A stretch of DNA of 13,690 nucleotides from Oscillospiraceae bacterium (lineage in GTDB: Bacteria; Bacillota; Clostridia; Oscillospirales; Ruminococcaceae): assembly GCA_029098085.1 (NCBI GenBank), contig JAQXNQ010000024.1:1-13690 (forward strand), written 5' to 3'. Below are positions 13,597 to 13,690 of this stretch, piece after piece. The notes beneath the pieces were generated by a model that worked only from the letters and a program-made list of their open reading frames with translations, had not been told where the DNA came from and did no database searches. The translations under genes and the position numbers were made by a program. Position 1 is the first letter of the stretch, and each line of letters begins with the position of its first letter.

Positions 13597-13690
13597 GAAA
13601 TGTCTCCTTTTATTGTCCGTATGATGTGGTTCGACCCGGCTTCAGTGCGGAACAGGAAGGTACCTGCACAGATGTGCCAGTGAACCTATT

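Noticed and set aside
13597..13690. Possible promoter for the Na/Pi symporter
   Set aside because: No hexamer pair with acceptable spacing is visible on the - strand; the promoter may lie beyond the window.

Overview
The window is GC-rich, yet it uses clear sigma-A promoters (TTGACA/TATGAT, TTTACA/TATAAT), strong AGGAGG-type ribosome binding sites, several GTG/TTG starts and short hairpin-plus-T-run terminators. Together with the gene content (YfhO/CsbB pair, Na/Pi-PhoU transporter, many small SGNH/MBL/VOC/HIT enzymes) this suggests a high-GC member of the Bacillota, most likely a gut-type Clostridia lineage such as Oscillospiraceae. The taxonomic placement is inference. There is no tRNA, rRNA, CRISPR array, IS element or phage gene, so it reads as ordinary chromosome.

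Layout, left to right. (1) Bases 59-3708, + strand: an extended -10 promoter drives a YfhO-family polytopic membrane protein and, 17 nt later, a CsbB/GtrB-type membrane glycosyltransferase. This is the known lipid-linked cell-envelope glycosylation pair. (2) Bases 3756-4961: a leftward SGNH/GDSL hydrolase and a rightward Gly/Pro/Arg-rich small membrane protein diverge from two mirror-image, near-consensus promoters. (3) Bases 5026-5763: a metallo-beta-lactamase-fold hydrolase, whose stop codon directly abuts the stop of the convergent gene. (4) Bases 5764-7276, - strand: an operon ung - HIT - VOC (uracil-DNA glycosylase, histidine-triad hydrolase, glyoxalase-like protein), i.e. repair and housecleaning functions. 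(5) Bases 7559-8728, + strand: a protein that looks like a sensor histidine kinase stripped of its catalytic motifs, diverging from ung, with its own strong promoter and a bidirectional terminator. (6) Bases 8783-11616, - strand: an apparent four-gene operon of Zn-dependent phospholipase C-like protein, UMF1/Atg22-like MFS transporter, degenerate MNT nucleotidyltransferase and HEPN protein. (7) Bases 11794-13596, - strand: an Na/Pi symporter with a PhoU-like C-terminal domain, with its own terminator.

The items most worth a second look are the MNT/HEPN pair in which the nucleotidyltransferase has lost both catalytic aspartates, the degenerate kinase-like protein, and the repeat-rich Gly/Pro/Arg protein ending in CxxCxxC plus one membrane helix under a near-consensus promoter. 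I did not find a convincing wholly new multi-gene system. The MNT/HEPN operon is the nearest candidate. No stretch above 300 bases lacks a gene; the longer gaps (4444-4655, 7277-7558, 11617-11793) hold promoters and terminators, and 13597-13690 shows nothing I can name.
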